Positions 18,163-27,795 of a DNA stretch of 64,000 bases are shown here, one piece after another. The number at the start of each line of letters is the position of its first letter. The stretch's first letter is position 1. Made by a program: the position numbers and the translations under genes. The stretch lies in NCBI RefSeq assembly GCF_003584125.1, contig NZ_QXFL01000002.1, forward strand, positions 62,001 through 126,000, in the 5' to 3' direction. This DNA comes from Aurantiacibacter zhengii (GTDB taxonomy: Bacteria; Pseudomonadota; Alphaproteobacteria; Sphingomonadales; Sphingomonadaceae). The notes under the pieces are model-generated. The model was not told the origin of the DNA. It saw only the letters and a list, made by a program, of their open reading frames with translations, and ran no database searches.

Positions 18163-18663
18163 TTACGGCAATTCGATTCCCGTAAGGTCCCACCCCAGCC
18201 CATCGCGCGCAAACAGCAGGGTCGGGCCACCGGTGCCATCCTCGAACGTTCCCACGGCGCGGAAATGATCGAAACCGTTGCGCTCGACGTCCCAGTCGAT
18301 GTCCTGTCCGCGCAGGCGTTCTGGCAGCATGCCAGCCGCCAGACTTCCCGAGACCACGAGCGTGCCGACCGCCTCCGGCGTAAGAGCACGATCGGTGATC
18401 TCGCGCCCGATCCGCTCTGCCACGGCGCCGCCCAAGGCATCGATCAGTCCGCCGCCCTGGCCCTGCCGCCGCCGCGTGGCTTCGGTTATCTGGTCACTGA
18501 CCGATGCGCGCAAGGCCGGAAAATCAACGCGTTCCTCAAGCTCTGCAGTGTCGCCAGCCTGTGCCGCACCGGCGAGCCCGCGCATGGCCATCCAAGGCGA
18601 AGCGAACCACCAGCCGAGAACGACAATGGCGATGGCGAGAATGAGGGCGATCAGTTTCTTCAT
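18163..18663 (-). CDS. DUF2939 domain protein, membrane anchored
   Basis: 166 residues. A single N-terminal helix (LIALILAIAIVVLGWWFA) anchors a domain with DUF2939 features: SPWMAMRGLAGAAQAGD, LEERVDFPALRASVSDQ. Function unknown. The start ATG shares a base with the cobT-like stop (TGATG), so it is translationally coupled to it; the pairing is a possible clue to a chelatase-linked envelope role, but this is inference. Confidence 0.78.
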   Translation of the reverse strand: MKKLIALILAIAIVVLGWWFASPWMAMRGLAGAAQAGDTAELEERVDFPALRASVSDQITEATRRRQGQGGGLIDALGGAVAERIGREITDRALTPEAVGTLVVSGSLAAGMLPERLRGQDIDWDVERNGFDHFRAVGTFEDGTGGPTLLFARDGLGWDLTGIELP

Positions 18664-20483
18664 CAATCGACCTCGAACAGGTCCGCCAGCTGCTCGATGA
18701 TCGTGCCGCCAAGCTGTTCTGCATCCATGATCGTTACTGCCTTCTTGTAATAGCGGGTCACGTCATGGCCGATGCCGATGGCGACGAGCTGGACGGGCGA
18801 TGCCTTCTCGATCCACTCGATCACCTTGCGCAGGTGCGCCTCAAGGTATCCGGCGCTGTTCACCGACAACGTTGAATCATCTACCGGCGCACCGTCGGAG
18901 ATCACCATCAAGATGCGGCGATCTTCGGGGCGTGCCAGCAGGCGGTCGTGCGCCCACAAGAGCGCCTCTCCGTCGATGTTTTCCTTCAGCAGGCCTTCGC
19001 GCATCATCAGGCCCAGCGAACGGCGCGCGCGGCGCATCGGTTCATCGGCCTTCTTGTAGATGATGTGGCGCAGGTCGTTCAGGCGGCCGGGGTTTTCCGG
19101 GCGACCGTCCGCCAGCCACTTCTCGCGGCTCTGCCCACCCTTCCAGGCGCGGGTGGTGAAGCCGAGGATTTCCACCTTCACCCCGCAGCGTTCCAGCGTG
19201 CGGGCTAGGATATCGGCGCTGATCGCGGCGATGGAAATGGGACGACCGCGCATGGAGCCGGAATTGTCGATCAGCAGGGTGACGACGGTGTCCTTGAACT
19301 CCTGCTCCTGCTCCTGCTTGTAGCTGAGCGAATGGCCGGGGCTTACGACCACGCGGGCAAGCCGTGCAGCATCCAGCAGGCCTTCTTCCTGGTCGAAATC
19401 CCAGCTGCGGTTCTGCTGCGCCATCAGCCTGCGCTGCAGGCGGTTAGCCAGCCGTGTCGTTACCCCGGCAAGGCCTGCAAGCTGGCTGTCGAGATAGGCG
19501 CGCAGCCGGTCGAGCTCCTCCACATCACACAGCTCCGTGGCTTCAACCACTTCGTCAAATGTTTCGGTGAAAGGCTTGTAATCAAAGCTGTTTGGAATGT
19601 CCTGCCACGGCGCGTTCTTGCGCTGGGGCAGCTGCATTTCCTCGCCGTCGTCGCCCGGCTCGCCTTCGGCCAGTTCGTCGTCGCCGGGGGACTGTTCGCT
19701 CTCGTCGCCCTCGCCTTCCTCGCCCTCGGCTCCCTCGGCGCGGGTTTCGGGCTGGTCGGATTGGTCGGCCCCGTCCTCGTCCTGCTCGTCTTTTTCCTGT
19801 TCGTCCTGCCCGTCCTCGGAATCGTCGTCGTCGAAGCCGTCGTCGTTCTCCGGCTCCATCGGCACCATGTCGAGGTGACGCAGCATGTCGAGACCCAGCT
19901 TCTGGAAGGCGGACTGATCATGCAGTGCGTCGGAAAGCTGCTCGAAATCGTCGCCGGTGCGGCTCTCGACGAATTCGCGCACCATCTCCACGCCCGGGCG
20001 TGCAGCCTCGGGAATGGGCTGGCCGGTCAGCTGCTCGCGCAGCATCAGGCCAAGCGCCGTGTGAAGTGGCACGTCGTCTGCCGTTTCTGCGCTGGTTATC
20101 GGATCGCCGGCCAGCCGCCTTTCATGCATCAGCTCCATATTGGCGCGCATGCCGGTGTATTCGCTCTCGCCGATCGCCTCGTAGCGGGCGCGCTCGATAG
20201 CATCGTAGCAGGCGCTGGCAGCAGGATCTCCGGGCCGCATCCTTGCATGAAGCGCGCCGTTGTGATGGCGCATCCGCAAGGCGAAACTGTCGGCAAAGCC
20301 GCGCGCCTCGCGTGCCTGCTGGGCCGAGATATCGCGGCCCGGCATGGGCACGCGCGCCATCTTGCCTTGCTGGCTCGGCTTGTCCGCGGTCCAGCCAATC
20401 TCCGCCTCCCGATCACGCGCGATGGCACGCGCCGCGCCGGTAAGCGCGGTCTTAAAACGGTCGAGTGGAGATTCGTCGGACAT
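18663..20483 (-). CDS. cobT: CobT-like cobaltochelatase subunit with VWA domain
   Basis: 606 residues. The N-terminus ([21 protein letters not shown]) and central region match CobT. A very acidic low-complexity linker (about residues 215-285, long Asp/Glu/Gln runs) follows, then a von Willebrand A domain with an intact metal site DNSGSMRG (near residue 385) and TTRAWKGG. With CobS (AAA+) and CobN, CobT inserts cobalt into hydrogenobyrinate diamide. No cobS, cobN or cobalamin biosynthesis gene is in this window, and CobST pairs persist in sphingomonads lacking B12 synthesis, so a different AAA+/VWA role is possible. Confidence 0.88.
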   Translation of the reverse strand: MSDESPLDRFKTALTGAARAIARDREAEIGWTADKPSQQGKMARVPMPGRDISAQQAREARGFADSFALRMRHHNGALHARMRPGDPAASACYDAIERARYEAIGESEYTGMRANMELMHERRLAGDPITSAETADDVPLHTALGLMLREQLTGQPIPEAARPGVEMVREFVESRTGDDFEQLSDALHDQSAFQKLGLDMLRHLDMVPMEPENDDGFDDDDSEDGQDEQEKDEQDEDGADQSDQPETRAEGAEGEEGEGDESEQSPGDDELAEGEPGDDGEEMQLPQRKNAPWQDIPNSFDYKPFTETFDEVVEATELCDVEELDRLRAYLDSQLAGLAGVTTRLANRLQRRLMAQQNRSWDFDQEEGLLDAARLARVVVSPGHSLSYKQEQEQEFKDTVVTLLIDNSGSMRGRPISIAAISADILARTLERCGVKVEILGFTTRAWKGGQSREKWLADGRPENPGRLNDLRHIIYKKADEPMRRARRSLGLMMREGLLKENIDGEALLWAHDRLLARPEDRRILMVISDGAPVDDSTLSVNSAGYLEAHLRKVIEWIEKASPVQLVAIGIGHDVTRYYKKAVTIMDAEQLGGTIIEQLADLFEVD

Positions 20484-20538
20484 CAGCAGCTTTCTTCTGC
20501 GCGCTGCCTAGAGACAGTCCGGCACCCGGCGCAAGGGA

Positions 20539-21246
20539 CTAAAGTGCCCCTTGTGCGCCGAATACGCCAATCAGCAACGGATCGTTCGTGGATCGCGGGT
20601 TGCGGCGGATGTCGGCTTCTTCCGCGCCCATCTCGTTCCAGATGGCATTGTCCACTGTGCTGGCGAGATTGCGCGCCACGCCGCCCACATCGACGCCCGT
20701 GAGGCCGGCCAGCAGTTCGCCCACCAGCGGCTCGTTCGCCAGGCGCATCGCATCGCCCAGTTCGGGCACCATGGCTTCCACCAGGGTCGTACCCATGCTG
20801 CCCCGCAGGAACGACGTTGCGGCGTTGGGCCCGCCGTTCACCAGGGCGACTGCGTTCTGGATGCCGATAACCCGCACGGCATCGGCCACGATGGGTGCCG
20901 CGCGTTCCGCACCTTCGATGGCGAAATCGGCGAAAGCGCCTTCCAGCCGGCTCTTGAACAGCGAGGAGGTGAGGATGGATGCAACTACGCCGCCGCGCGA
21001 TCCGATCAGGCTCGGCAGGCCAAGCTGCGCCACCTGCTCGTCCCAGAAACCGCCGGGCGCGGTGAGACGCATGAAGGCCCGCTCGCTCGAAAGGTAGAGC
21101 AATTGCCGGATCGCGTCGGTCAGGCTCCACCCGCCGAAAGACTGGCAGGCAGGCAGCAACAGCGCGCCGGAAGCCAGCGCGCCTCCCATGAAGCGGCGGC
21201 GACCGATGAGGCCGGGATTGCTCTGCGATGATGCGAATTCGGTCAT
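20539..21246 (-). CDS. DUF4197 Tat-type lipoprotein
   Basis: About 235 residues. The N-terminus shows a twin-arginine motif (GRRRFMGG) and a lipobox-like LLPACQ, indicating Tat export and lipid anchoring. The remainder matches DUF4197 (SLTDAIRQLLYLSSERAF, NAATSFLRGSM, VDNAIWNEMGAEE). ATG at 21246 chosen because GGAAGAG lies seven bases before it; the upstream alternative overlaps priA. Role unknown. Confidence 0.8.
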   Translation of the reverse strand: MTEFASSQSNPGLIGRRRFMGGALASGALLLPACQSFGGWSLTDAIRQLLYLSSERAFMRLTAPGGFWDEQVAQLGLPSLIGSRGGVVASILTSSLFKSRLEGAFADFAIEGAERAAPIVADAVRVIGIQNAVALVNGGPNAATSFLRGSMGTTLVEAMVPELGDAMRLANEPLVGELLAGLTGVDVGGVARNLASTVDNAIWNEMGAEEADIRRNPRSTNDPLLIGVFGAQGAL

Positions 21247-21299
21247 AAGGCTCTTCCTCTTCTTGCAGGCTGGCCACGGCATTGCCCATATGGCTGGCA

Positions 21300-23471
21300 A
21301 TGCCCGCAACCCGTGCCCGCCTCCTCGTCATGAACGCCGCGCTCGGCCCGCTCGATTACCGGGTGCCCGAGGGCATGGCTATCGAACATGGCTCCGTCGT
21401 CGTCGCGCCGCTGGGGCCGCGTCAGGTGACTGGCATAGTCTGGGAAGATGAACGCCTGCCGACCGATCCGGTGCCCGAGGGAAAACTTCGGCCGCTGCTC
21501 GCCGTGCTCGACGTGCCCCCGATCAGCGCGCAGTTACGCCGCCTGATCGAGTGGACGGCGGATTACTATGTCGCCCCGCTAGCGGCAGTGGCGCGCATGG
21601 TAATCGCCAGCGGCGGCGCGCTGCGCGGCCCTGCCACCATGACCGAATACCGGCTCACCGGCGGGACGCCCGAACGCATGACCCCGCAACGCGCGGCCGC
21701 CATCGATGCGCTGGAAGGGGAGCAGGCGACCATCCGTGAGCTGGCGGGCATCGCGGGCGTATCCGAAGGCGTATTGCGAGGCCTCGTCAACCACGGCGTG
21801 CTCGAGCCGGTGGAAGTGGACGTCGACCGCCCCTACCCCCGCGCCACTGCCGACTTCCACCTGCCCGACCTTTCCGACGACCAGCGCGAAGTCTCCGATC
21901 GGTTGGTCGAACTGGTAGAGGCGAGGAAATTTGCCCCCGTCCTGCTCGACGGCGTTACCGGGTCGGGCAAGACGGAGACCTATTTCGAAGCCATCGGCGC
22001 GGCCATTGCAGCAAACCGGCAGGTATTGGTGATGCTCCCCGAAATCGCGCTTACCGAGGCTTTCCTCTCCCGCTTCGAGCAACGCTTCGGTTCAGGCCCG
22101 GTGGTCTGGCATTCCTCGCTGAAAAGCACAGAGCGGCGCCGCGCCTGGCGGGCGATCGCCAGCGGGGAAGCGCAGGTGGTGGTTGGTGCGCGCTCGGCCC
22201 TGTTCCTGCCCTATGCCAACCTCGGCCTGATCGTGGTGGACGAAGCGCACGAGATCAGTTTCAAGCAGGATGACGGCGTGCGCTATAACGCCCGCGACGT
22301 GGCCGTGATGCGCGCCCGGTTCGAGGGGATGCCCGTCGTCCTCGCCAGCGCCACCCCGGCGCTGGAAAGCCTGCACATGGCCGACACCGGGATTTACGAG
22401 AAGCTGGTCCTGCCAAGCCGTTTCGGCGGCGCGCAGATGCCCGATATCCAGCTTGTCGACCTGACCGAGGAGAAGCCCGGCAGCGGCGCATGGATCGCCC
22501 CGCCCCTGCGCCGCGCGCTGTTCGACCGGCTGGAGAAGGGCGAGCAGTCGCTCCTCTTCCTCAACCGCCGCGGATACGCACCGCTTACGCTGTGCCGCCA
22601 CTGCGGCTTTCGTTTCCAGTGCCCCAATTGCAGTGCGTGGTTGGTGGAACATCGTCTGTCGAAGCGCCTCGCCTGTCATCACTGCGGCCACGAGACCGCG
22701 CCGCCCGAGAAATGCCCCGACTGTGGCGAGCCAGATTGCCTTGTCGCCTGCGGCCCCGGCGTGGAGCGGATTGCAGACGAGGTAGCCGAAATGCTGCCCG
22801 AGGCGCGGGTGGCGGTCGTGACCTCGGACACTCTCAACTCGCCGGAGAAGGCGGCCGAGTTCGTTGCCATGGCAGAGGCCAAGGCCATCGACGTGATCGT
22901 TGGAACGCAGCTTGTCACAAAGGGGTTCCACTTCCCCGAGCTTACACTGGTCGGCGTGATCGATGCCGATCTTGGCCTCGAAGGCGGAGACCTGCGCGCC
23001 GCCGAGCGCACATACCAGCAGGTGGCACAGGTGGCGGGCCGTGCCGGGCGCGGCGCGAAGCCGGGCGAGGTGCTCATTCAGACACGCCATCCCGAAGCTG
23101 CCGTCATCGCGGCGCTGGAAGCGGGCGACCGCGATGCTTTCTACGAAGCGGAAACCGAAGCCCGCCGTTACGCCAATGCTCCGCCCTTCGGACGCTGGGC
23201 CGCCATCATCATTTCCAGCGAAGACGAGAAGGAGGCGCGCGAAGCGGCACACCGGCTGGGCGACACGCGTCCGATACTCGACGATGTGCAGGTGCTGGGC
23301 CCCGCCCCTGCCCCGATGGCGCTGCTGCGCGGGCGCTACCGTTACCGGTTGCTGCTGAATGCGAAACGCAGTGCGGAACTCCAGCAGGTGATCCGCGACT
23401 GGCTATCCCGGATCAACCACCCGCCCGGCGTGCGCATCGGCGTGGATATCGACCCCTACAGTTTCGTCTGA
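21300..23471 (+). CDS. priA: Primosomal replication restart helicase PriA
   Basis: 723 residues. Restarts stalled forks by loading the primosome. Walker A GVTGSGKTE, Walker B VVDEAHE, and a Cys-rich double zinc-binding insert with eight Cys (CRHCG, CPNC, CHHCG, CPDCGEPDC) between the helicase lobes are complete. The start at 21300 gives MPATRARLLVMNAALGPLDYRV, close to family N-termini; an in-frame TTG lies six codons earlier. Divergent from the DUF4197 gene with about 50 bp between. Confidence 0.94.
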   Translation: MPATRARLLVMNAALGPLDYRVPEGMAIEHGSVVVAPLGPRQVTGIVWEDERLPTDPVPEGKLRPLLAVLDVPPISAQLRRLIEWTADYYVAPLAAVARMVIASGGALRGPATMTEYRLTGGTPERMTPQRAAAIDALEGEQATIRELAGIAGVSEGVLRGLVNHGVLEPVEVDVDRPYPRATADFHLPDLSDDQREVSDRLVELVEARKFAPVLLDGVTGSGKTETYFEAIGAAIAANRQVLVMLPEIALTEAFLSRFEQRFGSGPVVWHSSLKSTERRRAWRAIASGEAQVVVGARSALFLPYANLGLIVVDEAHEISFKQDDGVRYNARDVAVMRARFEGMPVVLASATPALESLHMADTGIYEKLVLPSRFGGAQMPDIQLVDLTEEKPGSGAWIAPPLRRALFDRLEKGEQSLLFLNRRGYAPLTLCRHCGFRFQCPNCSAWLVEHRLSKRLACHHCGHETAPPEKCPDCGEPDCLVACGPGVERIADEVAEMLPEARVAVVTSDTLNSPEKAAEFVAMAEAKAIDVIVGTQLVTKGFHFPELTLVGVIDADLGLEGGDLRAAERTYQQVAQVAGRAGRGAKPGEVLIQTRHPEAAVIAALEAGDRDAFYEAETEARRYANAPPFGRWAAIIISSEDEKEAREAAHRLGDTRPILDDVQVLGPAPAPMALLRGRYRYRLLLNAKRSAELQQVIRDWLSRINHPPGVRIGVDIDPYSFV

Positions 23472-23528
23472 CATCATGGGCGAGGGACGGAACTTGCCGG
23501 TACACAAGGAGCAACTAGAAATAGCGCG

Positions 23529-24539
23529 ATGACCTCGGCTCCCAACTCGCAAGCCTCGCTGCCGGAGAACGCTGCGCCATTACCCGACATCGCGTGCTTG
23601 CACGAATTCTGGGCAGCGCACGGCAATGGAGGCCGACAGTTGCAGCCGCAGGTCGAAAGGCTGCTTCTCGATACCCTGGGCATCGGCAACAAGCAGGCCT
23701 ATTTCGCGCTTTATGGGGGGCTCGATTTCGACCAGTTTCGCCACTGGATTGTCGAGACAGCAGGCCTCCCGGATCCGGTGCTGGTGTCACGGTTCCACAG
23801 CTGGCTTTACGAACTACCGCTGGAACCGGAAGCGCAAGCGCAAATCGCAGTAATCGACGACATGGAACCGGTTCTGGACGACGCGCAAATGCGCCTCTGG
23901 AACGAAAACGGTTTTGTTGTGCTACCCGACGCCATCCCGGCGGAAGAGGTCGCGGCCGTCCGCGACCTTGTTTGGGCTGAGGCCGGGGGAACGCCGGACC
24001 ATACCGATAGCTGGTATGCATCGCGCGAGGACGGGATCATGATCTCATGTTACCAGCATCCGGCGCTGGAACTCGCTCGCCGCTCATTGCGCATTCGCAA
24101 GGCCTTCGCCCAGCTTTGGGGCACCGCCAATCTCTGGGTCACGATCGACCGTGTCGGTTTCAACCCGCCCGAGCGCCCGGACTATCCCTTTGCCGGGTCC
24201 GATCTTCACTGGGATGTCAGCCTCGCACGTCCGATACCCTTCGCGACACAGGGCGTTCTGTACCTGACGGATACGGCCGCCGATCAAGGGGCATTTCGCT
24301 GCGTGCCAGGCTTTCATCGCCGGATAGACAAATGGCTCGACAGCCTGGACGGCACACCGCCACGATCGGTGGATCTTGGCGCCCAGCAGATCACGGTGCC
24401 GGGAAAGGCGGGTGACCTGGTGATCTGGCGGCAGGATCTTCCGCACGGCGCAAGCCCGAACCGCGCAGCATCGCCGCGCCTTGTGCAATACGTGAACTTC
24501 TATTCGCCTGACCTGGAAACAAATCCGCGCTGGCTCTAG
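23529..24539 (+). CDS. Phytanoyl-CoA dioxygenase (PhyH)-family oxygenase
   Basis: 336 residues. An N-terminal region of about 110 residues is followed by the PhyH fold: NENGFVVLPDAIP, the iron-binding HWD in SDLHWDVSLA (about residue 234), DTAADQGAFRCVPGFH, and the second His in DLPHGASPNRA, with Arg for 2-oxoglutarate in SPRLVQYV. The family hydroxylates acyl-CoA, amino acids or small metabolites. A ribosome binding site AAGGAG lies about 16 bases upstream. Not obviously linked to the LOV kinase that follows. Confidence 0.82.
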   Translation: MTSAPNSQASLPENAAPLPDIACLHEFWAAHGNGGRQLQPQVERLLLDTLGIGNKQAYFALYGGLDFDQFRHWIVETAGLPDPVLVSRFHSWLYELPLEPEAQAQIAVIDDMEPVLDDAQMRLWNENGFVVLPDAIPAEEVAAVRDLVWAEAGGTPDHTDSWYASREDGIMISCYQHPALELARRSLRIRKAFAQLWGTANLWVTIDRVGFNPPERPDYPFAGSDLHWDVSLARPIPFATQGVLYLTDTAADQGAFRCVPGFHRRIDKWLDSLDGTPPRSVDLGAQQITVPGKAGDLVIWRQDLPHGASPNRAASPRLVQYVNFYSPDLETNPRWL

Positions 24540-24570
24540 CCTAAAGTCGCTTCGCAGCCCGATGCGACGC

Positions 24571-24595
24571 GGAACCCCGGCAGGCGATCCGCGTT
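24571..24595 (+). promoter_or_regulatory. EcfG-type (general stress) promoter candidate for the LOV kinase
   Basis: GGAAC (24571-24575), exactly 16 bases, CGTT (24592-24595): full match to the alphaproteobacterial EcfG consensus. It lies in the 200-bp gap between the PhyH gene and the kinase, about 145 bases before the GTG start. Confidence 0.5.
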
Positions 24596-24739
24596 TGAAT
24601 TGCAGCGATCGAGCATACGCCATGGGTGGCGCAAAGGGATTCACATCCACCCCTGCAGTTCGTCTGCGACGTACCCGCGATCTCGATCCTGCCGGCGGCA
24701 GCTTGCGGCGACCGCGAAAAGGACTGGAGGACGACAGAC

Positions 24740-25825
24740 GTGCTGGGCGACGAGTTTCCCGATAAGGTGAAGAATGCCAAACGGAACGCCGCATTCGATG
24801 CGAACGATCCCCCCCCCATCCCCGATGGCATCTCGCGCGAGACGATGGAAGACCTGCCGTTTTCGCTGGTGATCGCCGATGCCCAGATGGAAGACATGCC
24901 GCTGATCTACGTCAACAGCGCGTTCGAGCGGGTGAGCGGATACAGCCGCAACGTGGTGTTGGGGAGAAACTGCCGCTTCCTGCAGGGTCCGCTCACTGAC
25001 AAGAAGGATGCCGAGGCCATTCGCAAGGCGCTGGACGCCGGTGAGGAAATCACCATCGATATCCTCAACTACCGCTCGACCGGAGAGGAGTTCATCAACC
25101 GGCTGCTGATCTCCCCGATGAAGCAGAACGGTGAAATCACCCATTTCCTTGGCATCCAGTCCGAACAGCCCAAGGACCGCGCCTTTGCCGAACGCGCCGC
25201 GCGGCTGGACGAACAGTTACGCGAGGTTCAGCACCGGGTGAAAAACCACCTGTCGCTGCTGCTTTCGCTGATCCGGATGGAATCCCGCAAAGGCGCCGAC
25301 GCGCAGGGTTCGCTGAAAGTCCTGGCAAACCGGGTCGAGGCGCTGAACCTGCTTTATGACGAATTCTCCAGACCGGGCGAAAGCGAAGGCAACACGGTTG
25401 CGCTGGGGGCCTACATTTCCCGCGTTTGCAGCGCCCTCAACATGCTGGATGGGCACCGTGAGGTGCGGATGAACCTCGAAACCGATGAACTGCGTATTTC
25501 CATCGACTCCGCCTCGCAGATGGGTCTGCTGGTGTCCGAACTTCTGACCAATGCCCTGCAGCATGCCTTCGAAGCCGGAGGTGATGGCATGGTGAACGTC
25601 CGCCTCTGGAACAGCGAGGACAGCAACACCGTGTGCCTGCGGGTCACCGACAATGGCAACGGCATGCCCGAAGATGTCGACTGGCCCAACGAAGGCAGCC
25701 TTGGCGCGCGCATCGTTCGCGAATTGACCAATCGGCTGGGCGGCGATCTCGAGGTGGAATCGGGCAAGGACGGCACTGCCGTGACGATTTCGTTTTCTGC
25801 CGCCACTCTCAAAGGGGATCAGTAG
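24740..25825 (+). CDS. LOV-domain (blue-light) histidine kinase, HWE/HisKA_2 type
   Basis: 361 residues from a GTG preceded by GGAGG (24726-24730). A LOV/PAS domain spans about residues 35-145 with the photoactive GRNCRFLQG motif (Cys near residue 78) and the Gln in FLGIQSEQ that flips on flavin-Cys adduct formation. Next comes the phosphoacceptor His in EVQHRVKNHLSLLLS (near residue 165), then an ATPase domain with SELLTNALQHA (N box), VTDNGNGMPED (G1) and a C-terminal GGDLEVES. The order and length closely match the Erythrobacter litoralis LOV kinases (EL346 group). No response regulator is adjacent, so the target is elsewhere, possibly the PhyR-EcfG pathway. Confidence 0.92.
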   Translation: MLGDEFPDKVKNAKRNAAFDANDPPPIPDGISRETMEDLPFSLVIADAQMEDMPLIYVNSAFERVSGYSRNVVLGRNCRFLQGPLTDKKDAEAIRKALDAGEEITIDILNYRSTGEEFINRLLISPMKQNGEITHFLGIQSEQPKDRAFAERAARLDEQLREVQHRVKNHLSLLLSLIRMESRKGADAQGSLKVLANRVEALNLLYDEFSRPGESEGNTVALGAYISRVCSALNMLDGHREVRMNLETDELRISIDSASQMGLLVSELLTNALQHAFEAGGDGMVNVRLWNSEDSNTVCLRVTDNGNGMPEDVDWPNEGSLGARIVRELTNRLGGDLEVESGKDGTAVTISFSAATLKGDQ

Positions 25826-26033
25826 GCGTGCTTCTGTAAGGTCGGCGCTTGACGTCCTCCGCCACGGAATCGGGTTGTTGGCCGATCTGCATTGCCCAAC
25901 TTCGTATAGATTTCACTTATCCCGCTGTTCTTGCAAGAATACTTCGTGTGTGGATGGCGCGCAATTTCGGACTTTTGCGGCTTGAGTTGAAGAGTGTGCT
26001 CCATTACCGTTCCGATCAGGACTGGAGTAACAC

Positions 26034-27659
26034 ATGACAAAACGCGCGCTTGCCGGACTCTCTCTGGCAATCACCTTTCTCTTTGCCCCCATCAGCGCCT
26101 CCGCTGCTGACTGGTATCGTGCAGAGACAGAACATTTCATCGTCTACGCCGAGGACTCTGAAACAGACACGCGCGAGTTCGCGCAGGATCTGGAACGGCT
26201 GGACGAGGTGCTGAGCATCCTCACGGGCGTCGCCATGGACGAGGAACTGCCGGAATCGAGCAAGGTATCGGTTTTCCGCTTTGGCGAGACTTCGGACATG
26301 TCAGTGCTATTGGCGGGCAATCGCAACACCGGCGTGGGCGGTTTCTTCATCGGCCGTGCAAACGGTTCCGTCGCCTTCGTTCCGCGCCAGCGCAACAAGC
26401 GCCGCGAACGCAGCGCCCGCGAAGCGATGGACACGGACATGATGCTCGATCCCAAGGCGACGCTGTTTCATGAATATGTGCACTACTTCATGTTCCAGCA
26501 CCGCGATGCGCCCTACCCCCTGTGGTACAGCGAAGGCTTCGCAGAGCTGTTTTCCAACCTCGAATTCAACGAAGACAATTTCGTCATCGGTGAAGTGCCG
26601 CCGTGGCGCAGCGCTTCGCTTGCAACCATCCCGATCGACCTGGAAAAGACGTTCGATCCGCCCCGCAGCGAAAATGGGCGCGAGGCCATCGGCCGCCGCT
26701 ATGCACACGGCTGGCTGATCGCGAGCCATCTCAACCTCAACGCCGAACGCCGGGGCCAGATGGGCGAATACATGGTTGCCATCGGCGAAGGCGCCGACCC
26801 GATGGAAGCTGCAGAGCGTGCCTTTGGCGACCTTGAAGTGTTGCGGCAGGAACTGGAAGATTTCCGCCGCGGCGCGGCACGCACATTGCGGGTGCCCTAT
26901 GCGGTCAATGCCGATCCGGCAGTGGACATCCGTCGCCTGTCGGCAGACGAGGAAGCCCGCATGGACCTGATGATCAAGTCCAAGCGCGGCGTTGACGAAG
27001 AGGGTGCCGCACGCCTGGTGAGCGAAGCCCGCGCGCTGGTGCAGCAGTACCCCAGCAGTGCTCCGGTTCTTCTCGCCGCGACCGAGGCGGAATTCGACGC
27101 GCGCAACTATGACGAGGCCGAACAACTGGCCCAGCGCGTGCTTGAACTCGATCCCGATTCGACCGATGCGGCGAACTATTATGCCGATGCGGCGCTGCGT
27201 CGTTCCTATCAGGATCCGTCCCAGCTTGAGGTGGCACGCAGCCGTTTCGCCGCGGCCAACCGGATGGAAACCGACCATGCCTATCCGCTCTACGGCTATT
27301 ACCTCACCTACCTGTTCGACGATGAGCCAGTGCCGGATCAGGCCAAGATGGCTCTGGAAGCCTCGTTCCGGTACGCGCCGTTCGACGACACGGTTCGCCG
27401 TACGCTGGTCCACATGCTGTTGGAGGAAGACCGGGCAGCAGAGGCGCGCGTCGTCGGCGCGTCCTATCTCACGGGTAACGGCGGCTTCGCCTGCCTGATG
27501 CGCAAGAAGTTCGCCGAGTTCGAGGCGGGCGACCGCGAAGGACTGCTGGAAGACCTGCGCCCCGATCATCCGGGCGAATACAAGGACGAGGCCGCTCGCG
27601 ATGCCGAGCAGGAGGAATACGAAGCAGAAGTGGAAGCCTACGGCTGCGACGAAGACTGA
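26034..27659 (+). CDS. Secreted gluzincin-like protein with TPR repeats
   Basis: 541 residues. A signal peptide ends at SASAADW. The next about 170 residues contain HEYVHYFMFQHRDAPYPLWY and SEGFAEL: HExxH plus a Glu about 20 residues later, the zinc site of peptidase MA/DUF1570-like proteins. The C-terminal half holds at least three tetratricopeptide-type helix pairs (SEARALVQQYPSSAPVLLAA, YDEAEQLAQRVLELDPDST) and an acidic tail with a terminal Cys. It is probably a periplasmic or surface metalloprotein; proteolysis is not proven. A hairpin terminator candidate follows. Confidence 0.78.
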   Translation: MTKRALAGLSLAITFLFAPISASAADWYRAETEHFIVYAEDSETDTREFAQDLERLDEVLSILTGVAMDEELPESSKVSVFRFGETSDMSVLLAGNRNTGVGGFFIGRANGSVAFVPRQRNKRRERSAREAMDTDMMLDPKATLFHEYVHYFMFQHRDAPYPLWYSEGFAELFSNLEFNEDNFVIGEVPPWRSASLATIPIDLEKTFDPPRSENGREAIGRRYAHGWLIASHLNLNAERRGQMGEYMVAIGEGADPMEAAERAFGDLEVLRQELEDFRRGAARTLRVPYAVNADPAVDIRRLSADEEARMDLMIKSKRGVDEEGAARLVSEARALVQQYPSSAPVLLAATEAEFDARNYDEAEQLAQRVLELDPDSTDAANYYADAALRRSYQDPSQLEVARSRFAAANRMETDHAYPLYGYYLTYLFDDEPVPDQAKMALEASFRYAPFDDTVRRTLVHMLLEEDRAAEARVVGASYLTGNGGFACLMRKKFAEFEAGDREGLLEDLRPDHPGEYKDEAARDAEQEEYEAEVEAYGCDED

Positions 27660-27680
27660 TTAGCCTTCAGCGTAACACAT

Positions 27681-27721
27681 GGCGGGCGTCGCGGGGTGTT
27701 TCGGCACCACGCGGCGCCCGC
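27681..27721 (+). terminator. Strong GC hairpin after the gluzincin gene
   Basis: GCGGGCG-TCGCG-GGTG pairs with CACC-ACGCG-GCGCCCGC around TTTCGG. No T run follows, so it could stabilise the 3' end rather than terminate by itself. Confidence 0.4.
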
Positions 27722-27795
27722 TCTGCATTCAGGGCGCGGCATCGGGCTTTGGTCCATGTTCCGGCACCGCTGGCCTCCGCTAGCATTTGAACGGC

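Noticed and set aside
19332-20702. 456-codon plus-strand frame opposite the CobT-like gene
   Set aside because: Hydrophobic Val/Leu runs are the complement of the acidic linker; CobT motifs establish the minus strand.
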